Origin: Elusimicrobia bacterium GWF2_62_30
GTDB lineage: Bacteria > Elusimicrobiota > Elusimicrobia > Elusimicrobiales > UBA9959
DNA length: 64,000 nucleotides
Reading direction: 5' to 3'
NCBI GenBank assembly: GCA_001799995.1
Contig: MGUK01000080.1
Location: 1-64,000 of the forward strand
Shown here: one piece after another, positions 15,882 to 24,576 of the stretch
How positions within the stretch are numbered: the first letter of the stretch is position 1
Layout: each line of letters opens with the position of its first letter
Translations under genes and position numbers: made by a program
The notes under the pieces: model-generated
Told to the model about the DNA's origin: nothing
The model's database searches: none
The model's input: the letters and a program-made list of their open reading frames with translations, nothing else

Positions 15882-18800
15882 TCAGCCCTTGTCGTTCTCC
15901 TGTCCGCCAAGTTTTGGGTTCCTGGCGAAAGACTGGAATTTATCGGTTATTTCCGCCGCGCGTCTGACGGCCTTGATTATCTGGCCTATTTCCGCCTTCA
16001 CCGGGTTGGACGCGCTCATCTCCTCGTCGATGAGCGTAGCGTAGCCGTTGATGGCGGCCAGCGCGTTATTGAAGTCGTGCGCCAGCGGCCTTGCCGCCCT
16101 GCTCATCGCGTCGGTCGCCTTGGCCAGGGCCGCTTCCGCCTCCATTTTCTTAATGGCGGTAATATCGCTGGCCACCCCCAGGAGGCCCGATACTTTCCCG
16201 TCCGGGCCGAACATGGGGGTTTTTGCGACGTTGAGGACAAGCTTTTTCCCTGAAGGCATGATCCGTTCCTTGGTAAAAACCATGGCTCTTCCGCGCTTTA
16301 TCACCTCGGCGTCCTCTCTCTCCGTTTCGGCGGCCAGTTCGGGACTGAAGAGCTGGGCGGCGGTCCTGCCGATCATTTTTCCCGCGTCTACCTGGAAAAA
16401 AAACGAACAGGTCCGGTTGGCTTTAACGTAGCGGCCGGCGGCGTCTTTCAGGAAGAGCGCGTCGGTGGCCGTTTCAAAGATCCGGCGCAGCGTTTCCTCG
16501 CTCTCGATCAGAAGTTTTTCCAGGCGCCTGCGTTCGGTGATGTCTTCGGAGATCCCCAGCAGATAAAGAGGTTTGCCGTCGGGACCTTTGATGCAGACCT
16601 TCCGGGTGTGCAGCAGGCGCTCGCCTTTGTCGGCCGTCAGGATGGGCTCCTCCGGGATGTCCAGGAACCCGGCCTTGCCGGCTAGAACTTCCCTGTCCTT
16701 GGCCATGAAGTGGGCGGCCTGCTCGGGCGGGAAAAGGTCCAGGTTATTACTGCCGAGCAGGACCTTGCGGTCGTAGCCCAGGAGTTTTTCGCCGGCGCGG
16801 TTGAAGACCACGAACCGCAGGTCACCGGCTTCTTTGAGGAAGATCATCAGCGGGACGTTCTCGACCACGCTCTCCAGCAGCCTTTTTGAGTCCAGGAGCG
16901 CCGCTTCCGCTTTCCTGCGTTCGGAGATATCGCGGAAGGTCCAGATCCTCCCCAGGTTCTGTCCGGCCGCGTCGAGGATCGGCGCCGAATACCTGTCGAG
17001 GACGGTCCCGTCGGTCAGCTCGACCTCGTCGCGGCTGGTCTCGCCGGGATGTTTGAACAGGCGGGCCACTTCCCGGGCGAACTTTTCCGGGTCTTTCGTC
17101 ATTCGCCTGACATGCCGGAACTGCGCCTGGCTGTCGGCGCTGTCGAGGACGCGTTTAGGGATCTTCCACAGCTCGGCGGTCCGCCGGTTCTGGAGCACCC
17201 GTTTCCCGCTGTTGTCCATCACCATTATCCCGTCGAGAGAGGAATTCAGCTGGGCCTCGAGGATGGCCGTCTTCTGGCGCAGCAGCCCGTCCATGCGCCT
17301 GCGCTCCGTGACGTCGCGCATTATACCGACGAAGCCGGTGATGGCGCCTTGCTCGTCCCGGCGCGCGCTGCCGAGTTCTTCCAGCCAGTGTTCCCTGCCT
17401 TTCCCGTCCAGGACCCGGAACTCCGACAGCTTTATCTCCCCGGTCCGGAGCGATCCGCCGAAGTCGTTGAGCAGCGCGGCCCGGTCGTCGGGATGCACGT
17501 AAGAGATGAACGGCCGGCCTATCATCTTCCCGGGGTCCAGGCCGAACCTGGAAACCTGGGGGCCGATGAACAGCAGCGTCCCGTCCGCGTCTATGGAATA
17601 AGGGATGTCGGTGGCGCCTTCGGTGAGCAGCCGGTATTTCTCTTCGCTTTCCCGGAGCGCGAGCTCCGCCTCCTGCCTGGGGCTGACGTCGCGGATCACG
17701 CCGGTGATCAGGGCGGGCCCGCCTTCCGAGATCACCACACCGCTTTTCTGTTCGGCCAGGAAACAGGTGCCATCCTTGCGCAGCAGCCTGTAGGAGAGGA
17801 GCGGCAGGGTGCGGCCGGCTTTCATGGCGTCGGAAAAAACCCGGAGCGCCAGTCCCCTGTCGTCCGGATGCACGAATTCGAAAACGGGATGGCCCACCAG
17901 GTCTTCCCGCCGGTAGCCGTAGGCTTCCACCCTGGGGCTGATATAGGTTATCTTCCCGTCCGGCCCGGCGGCGTAGATAATATCCTGCGACGAGGAGATC
18001 AGCGCCTGCGAAATGACGCTCTCCTTCTGGTGCTGCTGCTCATCCATCTTGTGGCGCAGGATCATGGAGTAGACCCGTGTCAGCTTCGTGACCGCGTCCA
18101 GGGCGGCCCGCGAGTAGCCGTGCGGCGCGTTCGCCAGGGCGAGCAGGCCCAGGAGCTTCTTTCCCGAAACGGCCGGCGCCGCCACGAATTTTTCTATCCT
18201 GACCGGCGCGCGGGAGCCGCCTGAGCGCGGGTCCGAAGCGGCCGAGTTGGTGAGCAGGACCTTTTTGTTCTTAAGCACCCACCTGGCGGCCCGGCAGTTG
18301 GCCCAGGCTTTGTCCGCCGCAGTAGCGGCATGAAGTACGCCCGTGTCCCGGGCAATATGGGCCGCGAAACCGGCCGGGCTGCCCGTCAGCCGCCGGGCTT
18401 CGTCCAGGACCGCCCTCGAGATCGCTTCCAGAGAGATGGAGGGGAAATCCAGGAACAGCTCTTCCAGGTGGGTTACCGAATCGGCTATGTCCCGTTCGCA
18501 AAGAAGCTGGCGCTCCCTGCTTTCCTGCGCCAGCCGTCCCGCAATGGTTCTGGCGGCCAGGTTCAGGAGCTCTCCGGCGCACGCCCGGTGGCCGGGCTGC
18601 GCTATGCGCGCCAGCAGGCGGCCTTTGACGCCTGCCGCCCGGATATCGGCGCTCAGAAGGTCTTTTGCGGGCTTTGCCCCGGCCAGCAGCTTCAGTTCCC
18701 GCGCGGAAAAGTTAGCCGAGAAAGTGAAGGGCGGGGTGTTCTTCCCGGGGGGCAGCAGGAGCGCCAGGGGGGCTTGCTGGCCGATGGCGGCGTGTTCGCG

Positions 18801-18926
18801 GAGGATGCCGGTGGTCCGGCGCAGGAAGGCGTCCAGGTTGTCCGGCCCGGAGGCGGCAAGCAGCAGGGCGCGCAGGGCGCTGCCGCAAGAGGCGGTCCTC
18901 GGTTTTTCAGGCGGTGTTTTTCTCAT
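15882..18926 (-). CDS. GAF/multi-PAS sensor with HisKA-type phosphoacceptor domain but no HATPase domain
   Basis: 1014 residues, no membrane helix. Approximate layout: N-terminal region of unclear type (1-150), GAF-like (169-290), then five PAS/PAC units (314-412, 429-539, 559-665, 682-802, 812-925), several closing with the DITERR-type PAC ending. The last 70 residues form a dimerisation/phosphoacceptor helix pair with AHDFNNALAAINGYATL (His near 949), the H box of PAS-rich kinases. The protein stops right there: N, G1 and G2 boxes are missing, and a terminator follows 18 bp later. It therefore cannot autophosphorylate alone unless ATPase activity comes in trans. Confidence 0.88.
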   Translation of the reverse strand: MRKTPPEKPRTASCGSALRALLLAASGPDNLDAFLRRTTGILREHAAIGQQAPLALLLPPGKNTPPFTFSANFSARELKLLAGAKPAKDLLSADIRAAGVKGRLLARIAQPGHRACAGELLNLAARTIAGRLAQESRERQLLCERDIADSVTHLEELFLDFPSISLEAISRAVLDEARRLTGSPAGFAAHIARDTGVLHAATAADKAWANCRAARWVLKNKKVLLTNSAASDPRSGGSRAPVRIEKFVAAPAVSGKKLLGLLALANAPHGYSRAALDAVTKLTRVYSMILRHKMDEQQHQKESVISQALISSSQDIIYAAGPDGKITYISPRVEAYGYRREDLVGHPVFEFVHPDDRGLALRVFSDAMKAGRTLPLLSYRLLRKDGTCFLAEQKSGVVISEGGPALITGVIRDVSPRQEAELALRESEEKYRLLTEGATDIPYSIDADGTLLFIGPQVSRFGLDPGKMIGRPFISYVHPDDRAALLNDFGGSLRTGEIKLSEFRVLDGKGREHWLEELGSARRDEQGAITGFVGIMRDVTERRRMDGLLRQKTAILEAQLNSSLDGIMVMDNSGKRVLQNRRTAELWKIPKRVLDSADSQAQFRHVRRMTKDPEKFAREVARLFKHPGETSRDEVELTDGTVLDRYSAPILDAAGQNLGRIWTFRDISERRKAEAALLDSKRLLESVVENVPLMIFLKEAGDLRFVVFNRAGEKLLGYDRKVLLGSNNLDLFPPEQAAHFMAKDREVLAGKAGFLDIPEEPILTADKGERLLHTRKVCIKGPDGKPLYLLGISEDITERRRLEKLLIESEETLRRIFETATDALFLKDAAGRYVKANRTCSFFFQVDAGKMIGRTAAQLFSPELAAETEREDAEVIKRGRAMVFTKERIMPSGKKLVLNVAKTPMFGPDGKVSGLLGVASDITAIKKMEAEAALAKATDAMSRAARPLAHDFNNALAAINGYATLIDEEMSASNPVKAEIGQIIKAVRRAAEITDKFQSFARNPKLGGQENDKG

Positions 18927-18942
18927 CGCTGCATCTCAGGTG

Positions 18943-18960
18943 CGGCATCCGCGGATGCCG
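18943..18960. repeat. perfect 18-bp palindrome upstream of the multi-PAS gene
   Basis: CGGCATCCGCGGATGCCG is fully self-complementary and lies 17 bp before the start of the multi-PAS gene and 26 bp after the udk stop (both minus strand). It has no T-run, so it is more likely an operator or RNA hairpin than a terminator. Confidence 0.5.
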
Positions 18961-18985
18961 GACTGCCCGCTGCCGAACGCCGGGT

Positions 18986-19627
18986 TCAGCGGAAGTGGTC
19001 GCGCAGCATGCGCACCAGGCCTTCGGTGGCTTTGCCGGGGATCTCCTCGCCTTCCCAGTTGATGGAGAAATGCGCGTTGCGCTGCGTGGGCTTCACGTAG
19101 GTCTCGTACATCGGCATCACCGTGGAGAGGATCTGGTGCTTGGTGTCCTCGATGGCGCGGCCTCTTTCGCTGATGTCGCGCTGCACGCGGCGCAGCATGG
19201 CCGTCACCATGCCGGTGGAAACGAAGATCTTGTAGTCGCAGAGCGCCAGCAGCTTCGGGAAGTGCAGGGTGTAAAGCCCTTCTATTATTATCAGCTTGGT
19301 CGGGGCGCAGGGCGTGGTTTCGGCCGCGCGGGTATGCGCCTTGAAGTCGTAGATCGGCTGCTTGATGGCTTTGCCGTTGCAGAGCGCCTGGATATGCCGG
19401 AAGGCCAGCGCGGAGTCTATGGCGTTGGGGTGGTCGAAATTGTAGACCTTGCGCTCCTCGAACTTAAGGTGGTCCAGCGGCCTGTAGTAGTTGTCCAGCG
19501 ACACTATCTGGCCGGGAATGCCTATCTTGCCGCATTCCTCTATAAGCTTGCTCGCCAGCGTCGTTTTGCCGGACCCGGAGCCCCCGGCTATGCCCAGCAG
19601 GAACCTGCTTTTTTTATCCGTTGTCAT
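18986..19627 (-). CDS. udk: uridine kinase
   Basis: 213 residues. The P-loop is GIAGGSGSGKTTLA (near 12-25). VSLDNYYRPLDHL, NFDHPNAID and PIYDFKAHTR match the substrate-binding regions of uridine/cytidine kinase, and IIIEGLYTLH is the Walker B-type strand. It phosphorylates uridine or cytidine with a nucleoside triphosphate in pyrimidine salvage. It lies 10 bp after ppnP, whose product releases bases from nucleosides, so the pair balances salvage and breakdown. Confidence 0.93.
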   Translation of the reverse strand: MTTDKKSRFLLGIAGGSGSGKTTLASKLIEECGKIGIPGQIVSLDNYYRPLDHLKFEERKVYNFDHPNAIDSALAFRHIQALCNGKAIKQPIYDFKAHTRAAETTPCAPTKLIIIEGLYTLHFPKLLALCDYKIFVSTGMVTAMLRRVQRDISERGRAIEDTKHQILSTVMPMYETYVKPTQRNAHFSINWEGEEIPGKATEGLVRMLRDHFR

Positions 19628-19637
19628 GTTGTAGTTC

Positions 19638-19922
19638 TCAGTCCACGTAGCTGCAGAGATAAGCGGTGTCCCGCGCGACTTTCAGCTGAAATTTCTGATT
19701 CGGGGCCACGGTGAAGGTGTCGCCGGAGTTGTAGTCCTTCCAGGCCGCCGCGCCGGGCAGCTTTACGGTGAGCCGGCCGTCCACCACCGTCATGATCTCT
19801 TTTTTTACGGTGCCGAACTCGTACTCGCCGGCGGCCATCACGCCGACCGTGGCCGGGGCGGAGGCCGTGTTGAAAGCTATGGATTTTACTTTTCCGTCGA
19901 AGTATTCGTTGACCTTGAACAT
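19638..19922 (-). CDS. ppnP: pyrimidine/purine nucleoside phosphorylase PpnP
   Basis: 94 residues, the full length of the small cupin family formerly DUF1255/YaiE. Family segments are seen in order: [63 protein letters not shown] and AYLCSYVD at the end. The enzyme splits several nucleosides with phosphate into base and ribose 1-phosphate. It is between the carboxypeptidase gene (21 bp gap) and udk (10 bp gap). Confidence 0.94.
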   Translation of the reverse strand: MFKVNEYFDGKVKSIAFNTASAPATVGVMAAGEYEFGTVKKEIMTVVDGRLTVKLPGAAAWKDYNSGDTFTVAPNQKFQLKVARDTAYLCSYVD

Positions 19923-19943
19923 GTTGTCCTCCGGGCCGAAAAT

Positions 19944-21449
19944 TTAAAAACCGTAAAGCTTCGAGTATTTATCCTTTATGTAGTCCAGGAACGGCTCCAC
20001 GCGCAGCTCTTCGCCGACGGCGCGCTGCAGGAGCCGGCCCGGCAGGTACTTCCTGCCCTGCGAATGGATGTGCTTCCTGAGCCAGGAGAGGATGGGCGCG
20101 AATTCGCCGTGGGCGGGCAGGTCCGCCCAGCCGGGCAGGTCCGCGTCGAGCTTGCGCGCTATCTGCGCCGAGATGAGGTTGCCCAGCGTATAGGTGGGGA
20201 AGTAGCCTATCATGCCGAGCGACCAGTGCACGTCCTGCAGGATCCCGTCGGAAGCCTTGGCGGGCGTGATGCCGAAGTAGTCCTGCATCTTCGCGTTCCA
20301 GAAAGCCGGCGCGTCCTCCACTTTCAGCGCGCCTTCCAGCATGGCGGTCTCTATCTCGTAGCGCAGCAGGATGTGCAGGTTGTAATTCACCTCGTCGGCC
20401 TCGACGCGGATGAAGGACGGCTCCGAGCGGTTGACCGCGGCGTAGAGCTGGTCGGCTGTGACGCCGTCGAACTTGCCGGGGAAGTGCTTCATCAGCAGCG
20501 GCAGCAGCCAGCGGCAGAACGGGCGGGAGCGGCCCACGATGTTCTCCCAGAAGCGCGATTGGGATTCGTGCACGCCCAGCGAGGCGCCGTCCGCCAGCGG
20601 GGTGAATTCGAATTCCTGCGGCGAGCCCTGGCTGTAAAGCGCGTGGCCGCATTCGTGGATGGAGCCGTAGACGGCGGCCGGGAGGTAGTCCCGCTGGGTG
20701 CGGGTGGTGATGCGCACGTCGTTTATGGAGAAGCCCGTGGTGAACGGGTGCACCGAGCGGTCCTGCCGGCCGCGCTTGAAGTCGTAGCCCAGGGCCGCGG
20801 TCAGCTCGTTGACGAGCGCCAGCTGTCTCTCCTCGTCGAAATCGCCTTTCAGGATGCCGTTCGAGATCTTCGCCTTGCGGCCGTTGATCTCACTGATCAG
20901 GGGCTTGAGGCCTTCGGCCAGCTTCCTGAGCACCGGCCCGACGGCGGCCTTGGTGGCGCCCGGCTCGTAGAGGTCGAGCAGCGCGTCGTAGGGGGAATCT
21001 TTGTAGCCCAGGATCTGCGCCTTGCGCAGGTTGAGGTCCACTATTTTCTGCAGGTGGGGGGCGAAAGCGGAGAAGTCGGAGGCGGCGCGGGCCTTGGCCC
21101 AGGCCTCCATGGCCAGGGACGTCGTCTTCGAGAATTCCCCGACGAAGTCCGCCGGGAGTTTCTTGGCTATGTCGTAGTCGCGGCGCGCGGCGCGCAGGTA
21201 GGAAGCCTCGAAGGAATCCTCGCCCAGGCCCTGGGCCCAGTCGTAGAGGCCGGCGATAAGCGCGCCGTTGGCGTCGGAGGTGAATTTTACGTGGGAAAGT
21301 TCTTCAAGGGCGGCGGAGGCGGCGGCGCGGGCTTCGGCCCCGCCGGGGGGCATGTACACCTGCTGGTCCCAGTGGAGGACCGCGGCGGCGGAGTTTATCG
21401 CGGAAACTTCGGAAAACCTTTTTTTGAGTTCCTGGAATTTCTGCTCCAT
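19944..21449 (-). CDS. M32 family metallocarboxypeptidase (Taq type)
   Basis: 501 residues, the usual length for thermostable carboxypeptidase 1. The zinc motif HEXXH is present as IHECGHALYSQG (near 265), followed by HESQSRFWENIVGRS, which supplies the third ligand and is diagnostic for M32. There is no signal peptide, so it is cytoplasmic and should trim C-terminal residues from peptides. GGAGGACC lies before the ATG. Confidence 0.94.
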   Translation of the reverse strand: MEQKFQELKKRFSEVSAINSAAAVLHWDQQVYMPPGGAEARAAASAALEELSHVKFTSDANGALIAGLYDWAQGLGEDSFEASYLRAARRDYDIAKKLPADFVGEFSKTTSLAMEAWAKARAASDFSAFAPHLQKIVDLNLRKAQILGYKDSPYDALLDLYEPGATKAAVGPVLRKLAEGLKPLISEINGRKAKISNGILKGDFDEERQLALVNELTAALGYDFKRGRQDRSVHPFTTGFSINDVRITTRTQRDYLPAAVYGSIHECGHALYSQGSPQEFEFTPLADGASLGVHESQSRFWENIVGRSRPFCRWLLPLLMKHFPGKFDGVTADQLYAAVNRSEPSFIRVEADEVNYNLHILLRYEIETAMLEGALKVEDAPAFWNAKMQDYFGITPAKASDGILQDVHWSLGMIGYFPTYTLGNLISAQIARKLDADLPGWADLPAHGEFAPILSWLRKHIHSQGRKYLPGRLLQRAVGEELRVEPFLDYIKDKYSKLYGF

Positions 21450-21489
21450 GGGGTCCTCCGTAAGCTGCCGGCCAGGGGTTTTGTTTTTC

Positions 21490-21675
21490 TCAGCCGTGGC
21501 CGCAGCAGCCGTTGCATTTATGCGCGCCCGGGTTCATGGGGCAGGAGTCTCCGTCGCCGCCGGCCTTCTTGAGGCCGGGAATCTCGTCGGAGATCTTCAC
21601 TACCTTGCCGAGCTTCTTGTCATAGACGTAGCGGCCGGTCTTGGGTTCCGGTTTGTTTTCGTTCTTTTCAGCCAT
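21490..21675 (-). CDS. small cysteine-rich protein of unknown function
   Basis: 61 residues. A hydrophilic N-terminus with GRYVYDKKLGKVVKISDEIP is followed by a C-terminal cluster of four cysteines and two histidines (SCPMNPGAHKCNGCCGHG), able to bind a metal ion. The beginning resembles the start of some zinc-ribbon proteins but no family is recognised. It sits 40 bp upstream of the M32 carboxypeptidase on the same strand and just downstream of tRNA-Arg. Confidence 0.6.
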   Translation of the reverse strand: MAEKNENKPEPKTGRYVYDKKLGKVVKISDEIPGLKKAGGDGDSCPMNPGAHKCNGCCGHG

Positions 21676-21688
21676 AGTGGAATTGGGG

Positions 21689-21760
21689 TGCGCCCGACTG
21701 GAATCGAACCAGTATAACCGCCTTCGCAGGGCGGGACTCTATCCGTTGAGATACGGGCGC
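21689..21760 (-). tRNA. tRNA-Arg (anticodon GCG)
   Basis: A 72-nt cloverleaf on the minus strand. Acceptor GCGCCCG pairs with CGGGCGC and the discriminator is A. The anticodon stem CCGCC/GGCGG encloses loop CTGCGAA (anticodon GCG, codon CGC), and the T arm is ACTGG-TTCGATT-CCAGT. The 3' CCA is not encoded (CCCCA follows). The D stem has one weak pair. Confidence 0.93.
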
Positions 21761-21927
21761 ATTCTTCAGCAAACGAACTGCGTGATCATATTTTAGCAAT
21801 GTTTCGACGGGGTTCACAAGGCAAGGCGATGCCTGTGCCGCGGGAAATCCGATAACCGCGCCTTCGGCTTTTTGTATTATTAGGGTGGTAAAGGCCCGGT
21901 CGCGGCTTCCCGGCGGGCGGAAAGCAT

Positions 21928-23802
21928 ATGTTCTTACGCGTTAAAAAAATTATCGACGGCCTGCGGCTGCGCGCGGCGCCGCTTGCGGCGTCAGCCTGGT
22001 TCAGGGCGCTGCTGCCTGTCCTGCTGGCGGCGGTCCTTTCTCCGCGCTTCGTGCCGGGCCTGGAATATTTCCCCATGGAAAACACGGGCGCTTTCCTGCT
22101 GGCCGGGCTGCCCGCCGGGGATATAACCCTGCGGATGCCTTTCTTTTATACGGCGATGTCTTTCCTGCAAAACGCGGGCCTGAGCCTGAAGCTGGTCTTC
22201 GCGGGGCTGAACCTCAGCGCTTTCGCGCTGGTCTTTTTCGCCGGCTGCCTGCTCGGGGGCTACTGGGCCGGGCTGCTGGCCCTCGCCGCGGCGGGGCTCC
22301 TCGCCCCTTCGTACGGCGGTTTCGATTTCGAGCAGGCGACGTACAGCGTCTACCTGCTGCTGGTCCTGTGTTTTTTCCTGCTAAGACGGCGTGAGGATAC
22401 CCGGGCCAACGGCCTTTTGTGCGCCCTGTCCATAGGCGCTTCGCTGCTGCTGCGCAGTCCCCTGCTGCTGCTCCCGGTTTTCGCCGTGCTGCTGGACCTG
22501 GCCCGGGGGGCGCTGTCCGCCGCCGGCCTGCGGCGGCAGCTGCTCTTCGTCGGGGCCTGTTATGTCCTGCTCCTGCCGTGGGCCTACCTGAACTATTCGG
22601 TTTCGGGGAAGGCGGAGTTCATGGAAAGCACCCGGGCGGACTGTAATATAATTACCGCCGCCCTGGGCAGCATCTATACCATCGAGGGTGACCCGCGCCG
22701 GCTGGCCGGGCTGGGCCCGGAGGACAGCGCCGCCGGTTTCTTCTTCCGGGAGGTCGCTAAAAGGCCTTTCTTCCATGCGCTTACCGCCGTCAGGCGGCTC
22801 TGGCATATTTTTTTATTTCAGCCCCTGCTGCTGGGGCTTTTCCTGCTGGCGATGGCCCTGGACCGCGGCAGGGACAGTTGGCCGGGTTTTCTCCTGCCGG
22901 TCTACTTCATAGCTATCCATTCGCTGTTCTCCGTCGAGGTCCGTTACCTGTACCCGCTGTTCTACCTCCTCCCGCCGCTCATAGCCGGGACTTTCCTGCG
23001 GAAGCTGGCGCCGCCGGACCTCCGGCTTCAAAAGTTGGCGGGGAAAGTTGTGGCCGGCTTCTTCGCCGTCTTTTTTACGGCGGCCCTGGGCGTAGACGCC
23101 CTCGTGGCCGCCTACCCGGCCCGCTCTTCGGGCAACGCCGCGGCGGACGACATGTTCGCGCGCGCTTCCGCCAGGTTCCCGAACGAGGGCCAGTTCCACA
23201 GGCTGAAATGCGGGGAGCTGTGGCGTGCCGGCGACGACGGGGGGTTTCGTTCCTGTCTTGCGGCCTATGACCGGAAGTTCAGTGACAGGACGGCGGGGTA
23301 TTTCCTGTCGGTGATCTCCTCGACCTCGCCGTTGAGGACGCCCGAGCCGCCCGCTGGCGGCCTGCCGTTCAGCCTTCCCGTTTATGCCGTGAAGATGCTG
23401 CGCGAGCTGGAACTCGGGGACCTGGCCGCGGCAAGGGATTCCTTCAGCAAGGTCATGGACCCGGGGAGCTACAACTACGTGCGCGGCGAGCCGTATCAAA
23501 AGGACAGGGAGATAGCCGGCAGGCTTAAGCAACAGCCCAACCGTTTATTCGACCGTACCGTAGCCAACGTCCTTATGTTCTGGCCCCCGCAGGGGATGGC
23601 GAAGATCCTGCCGAGGCTGGAAAAGATGGTGAACTTGACCGGCCGACTGGCGCAGATGCAGGGTGAGCTGCGGTCCTCGCGCTTATCGGGGGCGGATGAT
23701 CTGCTGGTGCGGCGGCGGCTGGCCGCGGGAAATGCTTCCATCCCGGACCCAAAACTGGCGGGTGGGCAGGCGAAATGTTATGATGGAGGGGCGGATAACT
23801 GA
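21928..23802 (+). CDS. polytopic membrane protein, GT-C glycosyltransferase-like
   Basis: 624 residues. The first 390 hold about ten to eleven hydrophobic helices in the style of ArnT/PMT-type GT-C enzymes (an early FPMENTGAFLLAG loop, later RYLYPLFYLLPPLIAG, similar to the late helix of that family). The last 230 residues are soluble, helix-rich and perhaps TPR-like (FPNEGQFHRLKCGELW, ELELGDLAAARDSFSKVMD). The usual acidic catalytic motif of the first loop is not clear, so enzymatic activity is inferred from topology only. No obvious operon partner. Confidence 0.55.
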   Translation: MFLRVKKIIDGLRLRAAPLAASAWFRALLPVLLAAVLSPRFVPGLEYFPMENTGAFLLAGLPAGDITLRMPFFYTAMSFLQNAGLSLKLVFAGLNLSAFALVFFAGCLLGGYWAGLLALAAAGLLAPSYGGFDFEQATYSVYLLLVLCFFLLRRREDTRANGLLCALSIGASLLLRSPLLLLPVFAVLLDLARGALSAAGLRRQLLFVGACYVLLLPWAYLNYSVSGKAEFMESTRADCNIITAALGSIYTIEGDPRRLAGLGPEDSAAGFFFREVAKRPFFHALTAVRRLWHIFLFQPLLLGLFLLAMALDRGRDSWPGFLLPVYFIAIHSLFSVEVRYLYPLFYLLPPLIAGTFLRKLAPPDLRLQKLAGKVVAGFFAVFFTAALGVDALVAAYPARSSGNAAADDMFARASARFPNEGQFHRLKCGELWRAGDDGGFRSCLAAYDRKFSDRTAGYFLSVISSTSPLRTPEPPAGGLPFSLPVYAVKMLRELELGDLAAARDSFSKVMDPGSYNYVRGEPYQKDREIAGRLKQQPNRLFDRTVANVLMFWPPQGMAKILPRLEKMVNLTGRLAQMQGELRSSRLSGADDLLVRRRLAAGNASIPDPKLAGGQAKCYDGGADN

Positions 23803-23842
23803 GTTGTTCGTGAACTGTGGCAAAAATATCAAGCGCGAATAA

Positions 23843-23848
23843 TATAGA
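23843..23848 (+). promoter_or_regulatory. -10-like box next to the VOC gene start
   Basis: TATAGA ends 7 nt before the ATG at 23856 in a strongly AT-rich stretch without a Shine-Dalgarno. The alternative TAATAT at 23840-23845 would give a similar start. Confidence 0.35.
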
Positions 23849-23855
23849 TATCTAT

Positions 23856-24239
23856 ATGATAAATAAAATAAATATTATCCTTTATGTTGGCGACCAGGCG
23901 AAAAGCCGTGAATTTTATGCTATTATATTGGGAAAGGCGCCGCGGCTGGATGTGCCGGGCATGACAGAATTCGAGCTCTCTGATACCTGTATTCTCGGGC
24001 TAATGCCCGAAAAGGGCATAAAAAGGCTGCTGCCGGCCATGCCCGACCCGGAAACCGCGGGCGGGATCCCCAGGGCCGAGGTTTACCTGACCGTACCGGA
24101 CCCGGAAGTTTACCATGTCCGGGCGCTGGCGGCGGGCGCCCGGGAACTAAGTCCCGTGCAGCCCAGGGACTGGGGGCACAAAGCCTCCTACTGCCTGGAC
24201 CGGGACGGACACGTGCTCGCTTTTGCCGCGCCGCTTTGA
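23856..24239 (+). CDS. VOC-fold (glyoxalase/dioxygenase superfamily) protein
   Basis: 127 residues from the ATG at 23856; a GTG at 23817 would add 13 unconserved residues. The paired beta-alpha-beta units of a vicinal-oxygen-chelate fold are visible: INIILYVGDQAKSREFYAIIL opens the first, and YCLDRDGHVLAFA with the late DGH/E-like position closes the second. Members include glyoxalases, fosfomycin resistance enzymes and ring-cleavage dioxygenases; metal ligands are incomplete here, so substrate and activity are unknown. Its first 60 bp are much richer in A/T than the surroundings. Confidence 0.75.
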   Translation: MINKINIILYVGDQAKSREFYAIILGKAPRLDVPGMTEFELSDTCILGLMPEKGIKRLLPAMPDPETAGGIPRAEVYLTVPDPEVYHVRALAAGARELSPVQPRDWGHKASYCLDRDGHVLAFAAPL

Positions 24240-24267
24240 ACCTTTTTACGGTATTCCAAAATTTCCT

Positions 24268-24296
24268 TTGACACTCTCGGGGCGTTTTGTTATAAT
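24268..24296 (+). promoter_or_regulatory. consensus sigma70-type promoter of the ribosomal protein superoperon
   Basis: TTGACA, exactly 17 bases, TATAAT. The expected transcription start is near 24303, which leaves a leader of about 270 nt before rplC. Confidence 0.9.
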
Positions 24297-24302
24297 TAAT
24301 CC

Positions 24303-24576
24303 GTAGTCAACTGCGGCAACGCCGCGGTTTCTTTGAAAAGTTTTTATTATTACGCTGCCACGTTCCGCGGGGAATACGGGCGGCGGCCCTATAGACGGAG
24401 CGGCCTTAATTCCCTCCGCCTGCGGGTTAATCATAGAAACGAAAAATATTGGTTTTTATAAACCGGAGCCATAAGCGCCCCGGAGCGGTTTGTTCGTCGT
24501 TTTTTGAACCGCACGGAAAGTCCGTCGTTGAACGGGCGTTTTCCGTCGGCGAGGTCAGCACAAGGAGCGGACGCGT
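24303..24576 (+). promoter_or_regulatory. long structured leader of the ribosomal protein operon
   Basis: No gene is seen in this stretch. It holds several stem-loops: GCGGC-AAC-GCCGC (24313-24325), GCGGTT/AACCGC (24485-24490 with 24507-24512) and, next to it, ACGGAAA/TTTCCGT (24513-24519 with 24540-24546) with an inner CCGT/ACGG pair. An AAGGAG ribosome site follows before rplC. By analogy with other ribosomal operons it may bind an encoded protein (L4 is the classic case) for feedback control; that is inference. Confidence 0.5.

Noticed and set aside
15882-16100. Frameshift as the reason for the missing HATPase domain in the multi-PAS protein
   Set aside because: The terminator begins 18 bp after the stop, and the other frames downstream show no N or G boxes, so no displaced domain exists.
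24303-24576. A hidden rpsJ (S10) gene in the leader
   Set aside because: All six frames are broken and no S10 motif is seen; the stretch is also too short for S10 (about 100 codons).
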